Positions 7,470-18,688 are shown, numbered from the stretch's first letter. The stretch: DNA of 64,000 bases from Secundilactobacillus pentosiphilus (GCF_002217985.1 NZ_BCMI01000015.1:1-64000); one strand, 5' to 3'. Notes: generated by a model from the sequence alone, not told the origin. A program made the numbers and translations.

Positions 7470-9893
7470 TTGGCTTACAATCACACGATTATTGAACGGA
7501 AATGGCAGCACTATTGGAAAGAACATAAAACGTTTAAAACTTCTGATAATGAATCAAAGCCGAAGTTTTATACACTAGATATGTTTCCGTATCCGTCAGG
7601 ACAGGGACTGCACGTTGGGCATCCAGAAGGCTATACGGCAACTGATATTATTGCCCGGATGAAACGGATGCAGGGGTACAATGTTTTGCATCCAATGGGC
7701 TGGGACGCCTTTGGATTACCTGCAGAGCAGTATGCATTGAAGACGGGGCACAATCCTAAGGACTTTACGGCGCAAAACATTAAAACCTTTAAGCGTCAGA
7801 TCAGGTCACTAGGCTTCTCGTATGATTGGGACCGTGAAATCAATACGACTGATCCTGCCTACTACAAGTGGACGCAATGGATCTTCGAACAGTTATACAA
7901 AAAGGGTCTTGCTTATGAAGACAAGATCATGGTCAACTGGGCACCGGACTTCATGGGCGGTACCGTTGTTGCCAACGAAGAAGTCGTTGATGGCAAAACT
8001 GAACGTGGCGGTTACCCGGTTTATCGGGTACCAATGACGCAGTGGGTACTGCGGATCACGAAGTATGCCGATCGCCTGCTCAAAGATTTGGACGACCTTG
8101 ACTGGCCTGAAAGCATCAAGGAGCAGCAACGTAACTGGATCGGCCGGTCTGAAGGTGCCAGTGTCTTCTTTAAGGTTGCTGGCGATGAAGATAAGCAGAT
8201 TGAAGTTTACACGACTCGTCCAGATACGCTTTTTGGTGCTTCATACATGGTCTTAGCACCTGAACATGAGCTGGTTGACCAAATTACAACACCAGAACAA
8301 GCTAGCGAAGTAGCTGCCTATAAAGAAGAAATTGAAAGCCGTTCGGATTTGGAACGGACTGATTTAAACAAGAATAAGACTGGTGTGTTCACCGGTGCCT
8401 ATGGTATCAATCCAATCAACGGTGAAAAAGTACCGATCTGGATTGGTGATTATGTTTTAGCTTCATACGGGACTGGTGCAATCATGGCCGTGCCCGCTCA
8501 TGATGACCGTGACTACGAATTTGCGCACAAGTTTAACCTGCCGATCAAGCCAGTCATTGAAGGCGGCAACGTGGATGAAGCTGCCTATACTGGTGACGGC
8601 CAGCACATTAATTCTGGCTTCTTAAACGGCATGGATAAGAAGACGGCAATCAAAGCCGCTATTGACTGGCTAGAAGAGCACGATGCCGGTAAGAAGAAGG
8701 TTAATTACCGCTTGCGCGATTGGATTTTCTCCCGTCAACGTTACTGGGGCGAACCAATTCCAGTGATCCACTGGGAAGACGGCGAAACCACGTTGGTTCC
8801 CGAAGATGAATTACCTTTACGCCTGCCAGCTACGAAACAACTGGAACCTTCTGGTACTGGCGAAAGCCCACTGGCTAACGTAGATGACTGGGTTAACGTG
8901 GTGGATAAAAACGGCCGTAAGGGAAAACGCGAGACGAATACGATGCCGCAATGGGCAGGTAGTTCGTGGTACTTCTTGCGTTACATTGATCCGCACAATG
9001 ATAAAATGATCGCCGATCCCGAAAAGCTGAAGTATTGGCTGCCCGTTGATCTTTATATTGGTGGTGCGGAACATGCCGTCTTGCATTTGCTTTACGCACG
9101 GTTCTGGCACAAGTTCCTTTATGATCTCGGCGTTGTTCCAACTAAGGAACCTTTCCAAAAGCTGGTTAACCAAGGGATGATCCTGGGAACTAACCACGAA
9201 AAGATGTCTAAGTCAAAGGGGAACGTCATTAACCCGGATGAGATCGTTGAGAAGTATGGTGCCGATACCTTACGGGTTTACGAGATGTTTATGGGTCCTC
9301 TTGAGGGCTCAAAGCCTTGGAGTACCGAAGGAATCGCCGGCGCTTATCGTTGGCTTGACCGTGTATGGCGGTTGATCATTGACGATAATAACCACCTTCG
9401 CGACCGGGTAACGACGATCAACGACGGTAAATTGGATTTGATTTATAACCAAACGGTTAAGACGGTGTCAGAAGACATGAAAGAACTGCGGTTTAACGTA
9501 GCCATTTCTCAAATGATGGTCTTCGTTAACGAAGCGTTCAAGGCTGATAGCCTACCATTGGTTTACATGGAAGGCTTAGTTAAGATGCTGGCACCGATCG
9601 CACCTCATATTACTGAGGAGCTGTGGTCATTAATGGGTCACGATAATTCGATTGCTTACGCCAAGTGGCCAACTTATGATGAATCAAAACTGGTTGTTGA
9701 CCAAGTCGAAATAGCCGTTCAAGTGAATGGTAAAGTTCGTGGTCACATTACCGTTGCTACCGATGCAGATAAAGAGACCGTTAAGGATGCCGCTTTAGCT
9801 GATGATGAGCTTAAATCATATACCGAGGGTCACGATATCAGAAAAGTAATCGTTGTCCCTAAGAAGATCGTTAATATCGTTGTTGCAAAATAA
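7470..9893 (+). CDS. leuS: Leucyl-tRNA synthetase
   Basis: LeuRS charges tRNA-Leu in the cytosol. The 807-residue protein has the HIGH signature as HVGH in [17 protein letters not shown] (about residues 41-57) and the KMSKS motif in EKMSKSKGN (about 576-584). The editing domain lies between them ([12 protein letters not shown], and AVPAHDDRD), and an anticodon-binding domain fills the C-terminal part. Translation starts at a TTG (7470) ten bases after AAGGGAG; an ATG at 7447 is out of frame. Expression is controlled by the T-box directly upstream, and a long hairpin at 9927-9976 ends the transcript. Confidence 0.97.
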   Translation: MAYNHTIIERKWQHYWKEHKTFKTSDNESKPKFYTLDMFPYPSGQGLHVGHPEGYTATDIIARMKRMQGYNVLHPMGWDAFGLPAEQYALKTGHNPKDFTAQNIKTFKRQIRSLGFSYDWDREINTTDPAYYKWTQWIFEQLYKKGLAYEDKIMVNWAPDFMGGTVVANEEVVDGKTERGGYPVYRVPMTQWVLRITKYADRLLKDLDDLDWPESIKEQQRNWIGRSEGASVFFKVAGDEDKQIEVYTTRPDTLFGASYMVLAPEHELVDQITTPEQASEVAAYKEEIESRSDLERTDLNKNKTGVFTGAYGINPINGEKVPIWIGDYVLASYGTGAIMAVPAHDDRDYEFAHKFNLPIKPVIEGGNVDEAAYTGDGQHINSGFLNGMDKKTAIKAAIDWLEEHDAGKKKVNYRLRDWIFSRQRYWGEPIPVIHWEDGETTLVPEDELPLRLPATKQLEPSGTGESPLANVDDWVNVVDKNGRKGKRETNTMPQWAGSSWYFLRYIDPHNDKMIADPEKLKYWLPVDLYIGGAEHAVLHLLYARFWHKFLYDLGVVPTKEPFQKLVNQGMILGTNHEKMSKSKGNVINPDEIVEKYGADTLRVYEMFMGPLEGSKPWSTEGIAGAYRWLDRVWRLIIDDNNHLRDRVTTINDGKLDLIYNQTVKTVSEDMKELRFNVAISQMMVFVNEAFKADSLPLVYMEGLVKMLAPIAPHITEELWSLMGHDNSIAYAKWPTYDESKLVVDQVEIAVQVNGKVRGHITVATDADKETVKDAALADDELKSYTEGHDIRKVIVVPKKIVNIVVAK

Positions 9894-9926
9894 TGGTAGG
9901 TCTGTACTAATTCGCTACAAATAAAT

Positions 9927-9976
9927 AAAAAAGAACCTGATTAACAGCTAGTCGGCTGTTAATCAGGTTCTTTTTT
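9927..9976. terminator. leuS terminator
   Basis: GAACCTGATTAACAGC pairs perfectly with GCTGTTAATCAGGTTC across a short loop. Six A precede and six T follow the stem. Confidence 0.95.
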
Positions 9977-10059
9977 GATCCCGTTAGAATCACAGCTTTT
10001 GGCACTTAGATTGGAATTTACCGTGAATCAACGAACAGGAGACTTATTTAAAACGATTT

Positions 10060-10103
10060 AAAGACGAACATTAAATATACAAGTAATAATATAGTTCGAT
10101 TTT
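10060..10103. promoter_or_regulatory. Pair of PurBox-like sites upstream of purE
   Basis: Two inverted sites resemble the PurR PurBox (AWWWCCGAACWWT): AAAGACGAACATT on the plus strand (10060-10072) and AAAATCGAACTAT on the minus strand (10091-10103), 18 bases apart. They match the consensus at about 11 and 12 of 13 positions. Both lie just upstream of the -35 box. This is the arrangement expected for PurR control; the purR gene is not in this window. Confidence 0.75.
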
Positions 10104-10107
10104 TGTA

Positions 10108-10136
10108 TTGACAGTGATAATATCTGTTGTTACTCT
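10108..10136 (+). promoter_or_regulatory. Predicted promoter of the pur operon
   Basis: A perfect -35 TTGACA is followed after 17 bases by TACTCT, a weak -10 box. A weak -10 behind two PurBoxes suits regulated or activated transcription. Confidence 0.6.
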
Positions 10137-10164
10137 ATGGGTATAAAAGGCAAAGGAGATTTTG

Positions 10165-10650
10165 ATGATGCAAGTTGCACTTGTAATGGGATCTATTTCC
10201 GATTGGCCACAAGTTAAGGCCACGGCCAATCTGCTCAGTGAATTACACATTAGTTACGACAGTCACGTCATATCCGCACACCGAATGCCGCGGGAACTGC
10301 AACGCTTTGGTGAAACAGCTAAAAGCGAACATTACCAAGTCATTATCGCAGCTGCTGGCGGTGCTGCGCATTTACCAGGTATGTTAGCGGCTAATACTAC
10401 GTTACCAGTGATTGGTATTCCCATTCAGTCTAAAGCGTTGAACGGGATGGATTCGTTGCTGTCGATCGTTCAGATGCCATCCGGTGTCCCGGTAGCGACG
10501 GTAGCCATTGGCAGCGCTGGTGCTAAAAATGCAGCACTATTGGCAGCTGAAATTATTGCGTTGCAGGATCCAGAAGTTGATGATCAATTACAAGCGTTTC
10601 GGGCTCGTCAGACTAAGGAGGCTACTGAAAGTAATGACCAATTACGGTAG
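10165..10650 (+). CDS. purE: N5-carboxyaminoimidazole ribonucleotide mutase PurE
   Basis: PurE converts N5-CAIR to CAIR, a middle step of IMP synthesis. The 161-residue protein shows GSISDW near residue 9, SAHRMP near 38-43 with the catalytic His, the AAAGGAAHLPGM loop near 67-78, and QMPSGVPVAT near 103-112. The class I (bacterial) type fits the presence of purK next to it. AAGGAG ends six bases before the ATG at 10165; ATG at 10168 is an equal alternative. It is the first gene of the pur operon, and its 3' end overlaps purK by 17 bases. Confidence 0.96.
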   Translation: MMQVALVMGSISDWPQVKATANLLSELHISYDSHVISAHRMPRELQRFGETAKSEHYQVIIAAAGGAAHLPGMLAANTTLPVIGIPIQSKALNGMDSLLSIVQMPSGVPVATVAIGSAGAKNAALLAAEIIALQDPEVDDQLQAFRARQTKEATESNDQLR

Positions 10651-11755
10651 TCCAGTTTTACCCCCGGCAACCATCGGTATTATCGGTGGCGGCCAGCTTG
10701 GTCAGATGATGGCGTTATCAGCCAAGGCGATGGGATATAAAGTCGGGGTTCTTGATCCGACTGATAAAGCGCCCGCAGGCCAAGTCGCTGATTTTCAAAT
10801 CGTAGCTGAGTACGATGATTTGAAAGCGGTGACGCAGCTTGCAAATAAGAGTGATGTTTTAACTTATGAATTTGAAAACGTGGACCAAGATGCGCTTAAA
10901 CAAGTTGAAAATTTAACCAAGATTCCCCAAGGAATTGACCTCTTAACAATCACCAGTCACCGATTGCGGGAAAAAACCTTTTGCCGGCAGCATGGTTTAC
11001 CCGTGACGCCGTTTGCCGATGTTAAATCCATGGCTGACTTGCAAACAGCAATTCAAAAAATCGGTCAGCCAGGAATACTAAAGACGGTTGAAGGCGGCTA
11101 TGATGGTCACGGTCAGTTTGATATCAACGAGAAAACTGATTGGGACTTGATCAGAAGTGAAATTGACAAGACCGAATGGATCTACGAATTGAAGCAAAAC
11201 TTTGTCCGGGAACTGTCCGTGATGGTCACGCGTGACGGTAAAAATCAGGTGATCACTTTTCCGGTTAGCGAGAACCGGCATCAGCACCACATTTTACACA
11301 CCAGTATCATTCCTGCGCAGACCAGTAGCAAAGTAAAGACCAAAGCCCAGCAGATTGCAATTAGTACGGCGGAGGCTTTACATCTGCGGGGGGTCTTGGG
11401 AATTGAACTATTTGAATTACCATCGGGTGAATTGATGATCAATGAATTGGCACCGCGGCCGCATAACTCCGGTCATTATTCGATCGAAGCCTGCAACATT
11501 TCTCAATTTGATGCTCACATCAGAAGTATTTGCGGACTGGCGATTCCACCGATCCATCAATTTGAACCGGCTGTGATGGTTAATTTGCTGGGTAAAAACC
11601 TGTTGTCCGCGAGGGCTGACTGGCCGTCTCATCCGGAATGGCATCTGCATGATTATGGTAAAGCGGAAGTTCGAGATCGTCGTAAAATGGGCCATATCAC
11701 CGTTACCGGCCCGTCTATTGAAGCACTGTTAGCGTCTGTTAGTCAGTTTAAATAA
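10634..11755 (+). CDS. purK: 5-(carboxyamino)imidazole ribonucleotide synthase PurK
   Basis: PurK is an ATP-grasp enzyme that carboxylates AIR to N5-CAIR for PurE. The 373-residue protein opens with the dinucleotide-like GIIGGGQLGQM near residue 14. The ATP-grasp part contains GGYDGHGQ near 155 and the metal/phosphate segment ELAPRPHNSGHYSIEAC near 270. The ATG at 10634 follows AAGGAGG at a slightly long distance of 12 bases; a much longer open frame overlapping purE has no plausible start signal. The overlap with purE suggests translational coupling. Confidence 0.95.
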   Translation: MTNYGSPVLPPATIGIIGGGQLGQMMALSAKAMGYKVGVLDPTDKAPAGQVADFQIVAEYDDLKAVTQLANKSDVLTYEFENVDQDALKQVENLTKIPQGIDLLTITSHRLREKTFCRQHGLPVTPFADVKSMADLQTAIQKIGQPGILKTVEGGYDGHGQFDINEKTDWDLIRSEIDKTEWIYELKQNFVRELSVMVTRDGKNQVITFPVSENRHQHHILHTSIIPAQTSSKVKTKAQQIAISTAEALHLRGVLGIELFELPSGELMINELAPRPHNSGHYSIEACNISQFDAHIRSICGLAIPPIHQFEPAVMVNLLGKNLLSARADWPSHPEWHLHDYGKAEVRDRRKMGHITVTGPSIEALLASVSQFK

Positions 11756-11775
11756 TCTGAAAGGATCTGAAAAGA

Positions 11776-12486
11776 TTGGCAACATTAATTAATGAGGGTA
11801 AGGCAAAGCAGTTATTTACAACGGATGATCCTAATGAGATTCAAGTTCACTATATGAATCAGGCAACAGCTTTAAACGGGAAGCGTAAAGAACATGTCGA
11901 AGATAAGGGTGTTGTTAATAACCAGATCGATAGTTTGATCTTTGAGTATCTGAACCATCTGGGCATTGCAACTCACTTCATCAAACAGCTGTCGGACAGT
12001 GATCAACTGGTTAAAAAAATGACGATGATTCCGCTGGAAGTGGTCGTCAGGAACTACGCTTCCGGTAGTTTTCAACGAAAGTTTGATACGGAATATCTTT
12101 TGAAGTTTGAGAAGCCCGTCCAAGAATTTTATTACAAGAGTGACCGGTTAGACGATCCCTTCATCAATGACTCACAGATTCATGCGCTAAAAATTGCGAC
12201 TGCAGAGCAACTCAGTACGATGCGCGACCAAGTTTTCAAGATCAACGACGCACTGGTTAAACTGTTTGCAGCTTCCGGGATTACACTGGTTGACTTCAAA
12301 GTTGAATTTGGCTTTGACGCGGACGGAAACCTGATTTTAGGGGATGAAATTTCACCTGATTCTTGCCGCTTAGTTGACGCGCAGACCCACGAATCACTGG
12401 ATAAAGATGTGTTTAGAAAGCATACTGGCAACGTCATGGATGGTTATCGAACCGTTCTTTCACGTCTAGAAGCAACAGCCAAATAG
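11776..12486 (+). CDS. purC: SAICAR synthetase PurC
   Basis: PurC joins CAIR and aspartate using ATP to give SAICAR. The 236-residue protein has the N-terminal EGKAKQLF motif (residues 7-14), the substrate-binding EVVVRNYASGSF near 86-97, and the C-terminal GDEISPDSCRL near 193-203. Translation starts at a TTG (11776) ten bases after GAAAGGAT. It is the third gene of the operon, with about 20 bases after purK and 10 before purS. Confidence 0.96.
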   Translation: MATLINEGKAKQLFTTDDPNEIQVHYMNQATALNGKRKEHVEDKGVVNNQIDSLIFEYLNHLGIATHFIKQLSDSDQLVKKMTMIPLEVVVRNYASGSFQRKFDTEYLLKFEKPVQEFYYKSDRLDDPFINDSQIHALKIATAEQLSTMRDQVFKINDALVKLFAASGITLVDFKVEFGFDADGNLILGDEISPDSCRLVDAQTHESLDKDVFRKHTGNVMDGYRTVLSRLEATAK

Positions 12487-12496
12487 GAGGCTCAAT

Positions 12497-12754
12497 ATGT
12501 TCTTAGCCCAAGTTCACGTAACCTATAAGCCCTCGATCTTAGACCCTCAAGCGGTGGCCATCAAAAACGCCATGCACCGCTTAGATTTTGATGAAGTGAC
12601 GGCTGTGCAGCAAGGTAAGTATTTTGAAATTACTCTCAAGGCCTCAAACGCTGATGAAGCTGAAAATCAAACCGAAGCGATCTGTGATCAGTTACTGGCT
12701 AATCCTAATATGGAAACTTATCGCTACGAGGTAAAGGAGCTGGCTAATCAATGA
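12497..12754 (+). CDS. purS: FGAM synthetase subunit PurS
   Basis: PurS is the small structural subunit of the three-part formylglycinamidine synthase (PurSQL) found in Gram-positive bacteria, where it helps pass ammonia from PurQ to PurL. At 85 residues it has the usual size and the [19 protein letters not shown] pattern near the N-terminus. AGGAGG lies eight bases before the ATG. Its stop codon overlaps the purQ start (ATGA), which indicates coupled translation. Confidence 0.95.
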   Translation: MFLAQVHVTYKPSILDPQAVAIKNAMHRLDFDEVTAVQQGKYFEITLKASNADEAENQTEAICDQLLANPNMETYRYEVKELANQ

Positions 12755-13425
12755 TGAAATTTGCAGTGGTTAGTTTTCCTGGTTCTAACTGTGATGAAGA
12801 CCTGTATTACGCTATTACGGATGACTTGCACGAAACTGCTAAGATCGTACCGCATACCGCGACTGATTTATCAGAGTTTGACGTTGTTTTGATTCCGGGC
12901 GGCTTTTCTTATGGTGATTATTTACGAAGCGGTGCGATTGCCAAATTTGCGCCAGTGATGACCGCAGTGAAAGCTTTTGCTCAGCAGGGTAAACCAGTAC
13001 TGGGAATTTGCAATGGTTTTCAGATCCTCACCGAGGCGGGATTGTTGCCGGGTACTTTGCAGCATAACCGACAAATGCAGTTCATCTGTGAACCAGAGCC
13101 GCTGCGGGTCGAGAATAATCAGACGACGTTTACGTCAGCCTTCCAGGATCAACAGCAGATCACGTTGCCGATTGCCCATGGTGAAGGCAACTACTATTGT
13201 GATGAGGCAACGCTAACCCAGTTACGCCACAACCACCAAATCGTGTTTACCTATCAAAATAATCCCAACGGCAGTGTGTCAGATATTGCTGGAATCACCA
13301 ACGAAGTAGGCAACGTTTTAGGGATGATGCCTCATCCGGAAAGGGCCGTTGAGACGATTCAGGGCGGAACGGATGGCCTATTGGTGTTTAAATCACTGCT
13401 GAAAGCTCATTTAAGGACGGTGTAA
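12751..13425 (+). CDS. purQ: FGAM synthetase glutaminase subunit PurQ
   Basis: PurQ is the class I glutamine amidotransferase subunit that supplies ammonia to PurL. The 224-residue protein has PGSNCDED near the start, the nucleophile Cys in GICNGFQIL (about residue 89), and the His-Glu pair in [10 protein letters not shown] (about 192-201). The ATG at 12751 overlaps the purS stop; a second ATG follows immediately. AAAGGAG within purS provides the ribosome binding site. Confidence 0.96.
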   Translation: MMKFAVVSFPGSNCDEDLYYAITDDLHETAKIVPHTATDLSEFDVVLIPGGFSYGDYLRSGAIAKFAPVMTAVKAFAQQGKPVLGICNGFQILTEAGLLPGTLQHNRQMQFICEPEPLRVENNQTTFTSAFQDQQQITLPIAHGEGNYYCDEATLTQLRHNHQIVFTYQNNPNGSVSDIAGITNEVGNVLGMMPHPERAVETIQGGTDGLLVFKSLLKAHLRTV

Positions 13426-13430
13426 AGTGC

Positions 13431-15650
13431 ATGCAGGAATTGAAAAGCGAACCAACACCAGAAGAAATTCGTGAACAAAAGCCTTATGAAGCCTGGGGCC
13501 TGTCAGAAACTGAGTACGATTATATTTCCCAAAAATTGATTGGCCGGCTACCGAATTACACCGAAACGGGGCTGTTCGCAGTGATGTGGAGCGAACACTG
13601 TTCGTACAAGGACTCCAAGCCAATCTTGCGGAAGTTTTGGAACGATGGTTCGCGGGTGATTCAAGGCCCCGGTGAAGGTGCAGGCGTTCTTGATATTGGT
13701 GATGGGCAGGCGGTTGTTTTCAAAGCTGAAAGTCATAATCACCCGAGTTTTGTGGAACCCTTTGAAGGGGCAGCCACGGGTGTCGGCGGTATTATCCGGG
13801 ACATCTTTTCGATGGGTGCTAAACCGATTGCTTCACTGGATAGTTTGCGCTTTGGCGAATTGAACAGCCAGAAGAACCGCTATTTATTGACCGAAATCGT
13901 TGCTGGCATCGCGGCTTACGGCAATTGCATCGGGATTCCAACGGTTGGCGGTGAAATCGGCTTTGATGCCGTTTATGACGGTAATCCACTGGTTAATGTG
14001 ATGTGTGTGGGTTTAATGGATCAGGCTGATTTAAAGCGTGGCCGGGCTACCGGGACTGGTAACAGTATCATTTACGTTGGTGCTAAGACCGGGCGTGACG
14101 GGATTCACGGGGCGACCTTTGCATCTAACGAATTTAGTGAAGAAAAGGAAGCCGACCGGTCTGCTGTTCAAGTCGGTGATCCGTTTATGGAAAAGTTGCT
14201 GACGGATGCCTGTCTAGAGATTATTCATGACCACGCTGAAATCCTCATGGGAATTCAGGACATGGGGGCGGCCGGTTTGGTATCGTCGTCTGCTGAAATG
14301 GCTTCAAAGGCCAAAAGCGGGGTCACTATGGACCTGGATTTAGTCCCGCAGCGTGAACCCAATATGAGTGCCTATGAAATCATGCTCTCAGAGTCTCAAG
14401 AACGGATGTTGCTGTGCGTGAAGAAGGGTGAAGAACAAACGGTTTTAGACATCTTCGCACGTTACGATCTCGACGCTGTTGTAGTGGGACACGTGACGGA
14501 TGACCGCCAGTACCGACTCTACCAGCACGGCAAATTGGTGACTGATGTGCCGGTGACCAGTTTGGTGGACGATGTCCTGGAAAGAAAGCAGCCTAGCCGT
14601 AAACCAGTTCGGCTGGAGAATGTTCAACCGGCCCAGGCACCAGTAGTCCAAGATCCAGCGGATACCTTGAAAGCCTTACTGGCTCAACCAACAATTGCTT
14701 CTAAAAAAGCGGTCTTTAGCCAGTATGATTCACAGGTTCAAGCCAATACGGCTGTTACGCCAGGCAGTGATGCCGCGGTTGTCAGGGTTCGGCACACGAA
14801 GAAGGCACTGGCGATGACCACGGACTGCAACGCACGGTATATTTACCTTGATCCTTACGTTGGGGGGCAAATTGCGGTTAGTGAGGCGGCTCGCAACATT
14901 GTGGCTAGCGGTGGGATTCCAATTGGCATTACGGATTGCTTGAATTTTGGCAGTCCTAATGATCCTGAGAGTTACTGGGAACTGGATCAGTCTGTCCAAG
15001 GAATTGCATTGGCCTGTGAACAATTTGATACGCCGGTAATTTCCGGCAACGTGTCAATGTATAACGAAACCGATGGTCATTCAATTTATCCAACACCGAT
15101 GATCGGTATGGTGGGACTCATTGAAGATGTGGCTTACATTACCACGCAAGCCTTTAAGAACGTGGGTGATGCCGTTTACTTAATTGGTGAAACGGGTGAC
15201 GACTTTGCCGGTTCCGAAATTCAAAAATTACGGGGACAGGTTACGCCGACGGGACAATTAAACTTTGATTTAGAGGCTGAGGCTGCCAATCAAAAGTTAG
15301 TTCAAGCGTCAATTCGGCAGGGCCTCCTTCAGAGTGCTCACGACTTAAGTGAAGGTGGTCTAGGTGTTGCACTTGCCGAGGCTTTATTCGAGTCTGGTTT
15401 AGGTTTTGAAGGCCAAACGACTTTAACCAATCAGCAACTGTTTAGCGAAACGCAGTCCCGTTTTGTGGTCAGTGTTGCGCCTGAAGATCAAGCGCAGTTT
15501 GAGGCGCTTGCTGGTAACCGTGCTGTCTTTTTGGGTAAGACCACTGATGGAGATCAGGTTAGACTGACAACAACTGATGGTGAACTGAAAGCGACCTGTT
15601 CGGAACTAAAAGCCACTTTCGGAGGTGCACTTGGATGCCTAATGAAATAA
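13431..15650 (+). CDS. purL: FGAM synthetase subunit PurL
   Basis: PurL is the catalytic subunit that turns FGAR into FGAM with ATP and ammonia from PurQ. The 739-residue length is that of the small PurL type which needs PurS and PurQ, both encoded upstream. Recognisable parts are EHCSYKDSK near 54, [20 protein letters not shown] near 97-116, and GGEIGFD near 177. The ATG at 13431 follows AAGGACGG at ten bases. The 3' end overlaps purF by 16 bases. Confidence 0.96.
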   Translation: MQELKSEPTPEEIREQKPYEAWGLSETEYDYISQKLIGRLPNYTETGLFAVMWSEHCSYKDSKPILRKFWNDGSRVIQGPGEGAGVLDIGDGQAVVFKAESHNHPSFVEPFEGAATGVGGIIRDIFSMGAKPIASLDSLRFGELNSQKNRYLLTEIVAGIAAYGNCIGIPTVGGEIGFDAVYDGNPLVNVMCVGLMDQADLKRGRATGTGNSIIYVGAKTGRDGIHGATFASNEFSEEKEADRSAVQVGDPFMEKLLTDACLEIIHDHAEILMGIQDMGAAGLVSSSAEMASKAKSGVTMDLDLVPQREPNMSAYEIMLSESQERMLLCVKKGEEQTVLDIFARYDLDAVVVGHVTDDRQYRLYQHGKLVTDVPVTSLVDDVLERKQPSRKPVRLENVQPAQAPVVQDPADTLKALLAQPTIASKKAVFSQYDSQVQANTAVTPGSDAAVVRVRHTKKALAMTTDCNARYIYLDPYVGGQIAVSEAARNIVASGGIPIGITDCLNFGSPNDPESYWELDQSVQGIALACEQFDTPVISGNVSMYNETDGHSIYPTPMIGMVGLIEDVAYITTQAFKNVGDAVYLIGETGDDFAGSEIQKLRGQVTPTGQLNFDLEAEAANQKLVQASIRQGLLQSAHDLSEGGLGVALAEALFESGLGFEGQTTLTNQQLFSETQSRFVVSVAPEDQAQFEALAGNRAVFLGKTTDGDQVRLTTTDGELKATCSELKATFGGALGCLMK

Positions 15651-17086
15651 AGGGACTTAATGAGGAATGCGGCCTTTTTGGTATTTGGGGGGCTGATAAC
15701 GCTGCTCAATTGACCTATGATGGTTTGCATAGCTTGCAGCACCGCGGTCAAGAAGGTGCCGGTATTGTGAGTAATCAAAACGGCAAGTTCCACCGACAGC
15801 GCGGCTTGGGCCTTTTAGCGGAAGTATTTGCTGACCCCGAAAAAATGCTTTCCCTGCCAGGCAACGCGGCAATTGGTCACGTCCGGTATGCCACAGCGGG
15901 AAATCATGGTATTGAAAATATTCAGCCAATGTACTTTGACCACCCCAGTGAGCAGCAATTTGCTCTAGCACATAACGGTAATTTGACCAATGCTAACCGG
16001 TTACGTCACAGTCTAAAAAAGTTGGGTGCTCAGTTTCAGGCCACTTCAGATAGTGAATTATTAGGTGAACTGATTCAAACCAGTTCAGAAGGAAAGTTTA
16101 TCGATCAGCTGAAAGCTTCCTTAAACCAAATTCGCGGCGGTTTTGCATACTTATTGATGACTTCTAAAATGATGGTGGCTGCCTTAGATCCGAATGGCTT
16201 TCGGCCGTTAGTGGTTGGCAAAATGCCGAATGGTGCCATTATTATTTGCAGTGAGACCTGCGCTTTGGATCAAGTTGGTGCAACGTTCGTTCGGGACGTT
16301 GAACCCGGTGAAATTATCATTGTGACGGACAACGGCATGACCATTGACCACTTTACGACTGATACGCATTTATCGATTTGTTCTATGGAATACATTTACT
16401 TTGCCCGACCAGATTCTGTGATTCGCGGTATCAGCGTTCATGAAGCACGCAAACGGATGGGCGCAACGATTGCTAAAGAAGCCCCCGTTAAAGCAGACGT
16501 GGTGATTGGGGTACCAAATTCGTCCCTTTCCGCTGCCATTGGTTACGCGCAGGCCAGCGGTATTCACTATGATATGGGAATGATCAAAAATCAGTACGTT
16601 GCGCGGACCTTTATTGAACCGACACAGGCCAAACGTGTCCGTGGTGTCAGCCTTAAGCTGTCGGTGGTTAAATCGGTAGTAGCCGGTAAAGACATCGTGT
16701 TAGTGGACGATTCAATCGTTCGCGGCACCACCAGCGAATACATTGTGCGACTGCTTAAACGGGCTGGCGCAAAGTCAGTGCACGTTCGGATCGCCTCACC
16801 GGTGTTGAAGTTCCCGTGTTATTACGGGATCGACATTCAGACGACTAAGGAACTGATCGGTGCGAATCATTCGGTGCCTGAAATTTGTCAGATGATTGGT
16901 GCGGACTCATTGGCTTATCTGAGTGTGGCCGGTTTGGTGAAATCGATCGGTGCTTTAAATACTGCAGCTAATCACGGCTTATGCACGGCCTATTTTGATG
17001 GGAAGTATCCCACCCCGCTTTACGATTACCAGGCCGGCTTTGATGCTGAGGTTGCCCGTCTAGGTTTATATGAAGGAGCGAATTAA
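15635..17086 (+). CDS. purF: Amidophosphoribosyltransferase PurF
   Basis: PurF makes 5-phosphoribosylamine from PRPP and glutamine, the committed step of purine synthesis. The 483-residue protein begins with an 11-residue propeptide ending in EE before Cys12 (ECGLFGIWG), the expected N-terminal nucleophile after cleavage. The PRPP motif [13 protein letters not shown] is near 355-367. Near the C-terminus [12 protein letters not shown] stands where Bacillus-type enzymes have CxxC as Fe-S ligands, so the second Cys is a Tyr here and an intact 4Fe-4S cluster is doubtful. GGAGGTG lies eight bases before the ATG, inside purL. Confidence 0.96.
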   Translation: MPNEIKGLNEECGLFGIWGADNAAQLTYDGLHSLQHRGQEGAGIVSNQNGKFHRQRGLGLLAEVFADPEKMLSLPGNAAIGHVRYATAGNHGIENIQPMYFDHPSEQQFALAHNGNLTNANRLRHSLKKLGAQFQATSDSELLGELIQTSSEGKFIDQLKASLNQIRGGFAYLLMTSKMMVAALDPNGFRPLVVGKMPNGAIIICSETCALDQVGATFVRDVEPGEIIIVTDNGMTIDHFTTDTHLSICSMEYIYFARPDSVIRGISVHEARKRMGATIAKEAPVKADVVIGVPNSSLSAAIGYAQASGIHYDMGMIKNQYVARTFIEPTQAKRVRGVSLKLSVVKSVVAGKDIVLVDDSIVRGTTSEYIVRLLKRAGAKSVHVRIASPVLKFPCYYGIDIQTTKELIGANHSVPEICQMIGADSLAYLSVAGLVKSIGALNTAANHGLCTAYFDGKYPTPLYDYQAGFDAEVARLGLYEGAN

Positions 17087-17087
17087 G

Positions 17088-18125
17088 TTGACCAGTCAAT
17101 ACGAACAAGCAGGTGTGAATATTCATGCTGGTGAAGAAGCCGTTCGCGATATTAAGGCAATCGTCAATCAAACTCATGACAGTAATGTATTAGGCGGACT
17201 AGGCGGCTTCGGTGCCGAATACGAACTGACGTCAGAGGTAGGCCATCTTGATCAGCCGGTACTGATTTCCGGTACGGATGGCGTTGGCACCAAGTTGTTG
17301 TTAGCAATTGAGGCCGATAACCATACCACTATCGGCATCGATTTAGTCGCCATGTGTGCTAATGATGTCCTGGCACAAGGAGCTAAACCGTTATTTTTCC
17401 TCGACTATATTGGGTTGGGCGAACTGGAGCCGGGTAAGGTAATGACCATTGTAAAAGGGATTGCGGCAGGCTGCCAGCAGGCGGGTCTCTCGTTGATTGG
17501 CGGCGAAATGGCAGAAATGCCGGGAATTTATCGCTCGAAGGATTATGATTTAAGTGGTTTTGCGGTTGGCATTGCCGATAAGGCACAATTGCTTGGTTCC
17601 ATGAGGGTTCAAGCAGGTGATTTACTAATCGGCTTAGATTCCAGCGGGGTTCACTCTAACGGCTATTCACTGGTTCGCAAAATTATTCAGGACGCTGACC
17701 TAGACTTGAAGAAGGTCTATCCGGGATTGAAACAGCCCTTGATCAATGACCTTTTAACCCCTACAAAACTTTATTACAATCAAGTCTACCCCCTGATTCA
17801 AACGGGTAGTTTGCACGCAGCGGCCCACATTACTGGCGGCGGTTTGGCGGACAACCTTGGTCGAATGATGCCGTCAGATTTAACGGCACTGATTGATCCG
17901 GAAAGCTGGCAGGTACCGGCAATCTTTAAGGTGCTGCAGACTGCCGGTAAAGTGTCACTTTCTGAAATGCGGCAAGTCTTCAACATGGGTATCGGTATGG
18001 TATTGGTGGTGCCGCCACGTTGCGTGGATGATGTGAAGACAGTCTTAGAGCAGCAGCAAACGGGTTACCAAATGATCGGTAAGGTGGTGAAGCGACGTGA
18101 ACAGCCAGTCCAGTATCAGGAATGA
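17088..18125 (+). CDS. purM: AIR synthetase PurM
   Basis: PurM closes the imidazole ring, turning FGAM to AIR with ATP. The 345-residue protein starts MTSQYEQAGVNIHAGEEAV like other PurM proteins and contains GTDGVGTKLLLA near 63-74 and HITGGGLADNLGRMMP near 248. The start is taken as the TTG at 17088, one base after the purF stop, because GAAGGAG lies ten bases upstream; an ATG at 17070 inside purF would add six residues without such a site. Confidence 0.95.
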   Translation: MTSQYEQAGVNIHAGEEAVRDIKAIVNQTHDSNVLGGLGGFGAEYELTSEVGHLDQPVLISGTDGVGTKLLLAIEADNHTTIGIDLVAMCANDVLAQGAKPLFFLDYIGLGELEPGKVMTIVKGIAAGCQQAGLSLIGGEMAEMPGIYRSKDYDLSGFAVGIADKAQLLGSMRVQAGDLLIGLDSSGVHSNGYSLVRKIIQDADLDLKKVYPGLKQPLINDLLTPTKLYYNQVYPLIQTGSLHAAAHITGGGLADNLGRMMPSDLTALIDPESWQVPAIFKVLQTAGKVSLSEMRQVFNMGIGMVLVVPPRCVDDVKTVLEQQQTGYQMIGKVVKRREQPVQYQE

Positions 18126-18687
18126 ACCGCGAATTGCCGTTTTTGCATCGGGAAATGGCACTAATTTTGAGGCGTTGATCAATGCTGATTTGCCAGCTAA
18201 AATTTGTGTTTTGGTTTGTGATCACGCTGATGTACCAGTGCTTCAACGGGCAAAAAAACACCAAGTACCGGTCATCCTGTCACTGCCTAAAAAAGGCGTC
18301 AGCAAAGCGATACGGGAACAGAAGCTGCTTCAGGATTTGGTGCCGTATCACGTCACTGATTTAGTACTGGCCGGTTATATGCGTATTGTGGGCCCAACGT
18401 TGCTGAACGCTTTTCCACGGCGAATCGTCAACATTCATCCGGCATTATTACCTTCGTTTCCAGGCCGACACGGAATCGAAGATGCTTATCAGGCTGGAGT
18501 CAAAGTTACCGGCGTCACGATCCACTACGTAGATGGCGGTGTTGACACTGGTGAAGTGATTGCACAGGAGGCGGTTTACCGTAGTGAAGAAGATACGCTA
18601 GCAACTTTAGAGGCTAAGATTCATCAGGTTGAACATCGGCTATACCCGAAAACGGTACGTCAATTAATTGAAAAAGGAGTGCTTTAA
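18097..18687 (+). CDS. purN: GAR transformylase PurN
   Basis: PurN transfers a formyl group from 10-formyl-THF to GAR. The 196-residue protein has the phosphate-binding [11 protein letters not shown] near 17-27, the catalytic segment [20 protein letters not shown] near 112-131, and [17 protein letters not shown] near 139. Translation starts at a GTG (18097) inside the purM 3' end, nine bases after AAGGTGG, giving an overlap of 29 bases. No ATG in frame offers a better start. Confidence 0.94.
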   Translation: MNSQSSIRNEPRIAVFASGNGTNFEALINADLPAKICVLVCDHADVPVLQRAKKHQVPVILSLPKKGVSKAIREQKLLQDLVPYHVTDLVLAGYMRIVGPTLLNAFPRRIVNIHPALLPSFPGRHGIEDAYQAGVKVTGVTIHYVDGGVDTGEVIAQEAVYRSEEDTLATLEAKIHQVEHRLYPKTVRQLIEKGVL

Positions 18688-18688
18688 T

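Noticed and set aside
7893-9197. Antisense open frames inside leuS and other large genes
   Set aside because: They have no ribosome binding sites and low-complexity or unnatural composition, as expected for shadows of real coding regions.
9977-10107. Purine riboswitch in the purE leader
   Set aside because: The conserved TATAA...ATATGG core and paired loops of the purine aptamer are absent; the region shows PurBox-like sites and a promoter instead.
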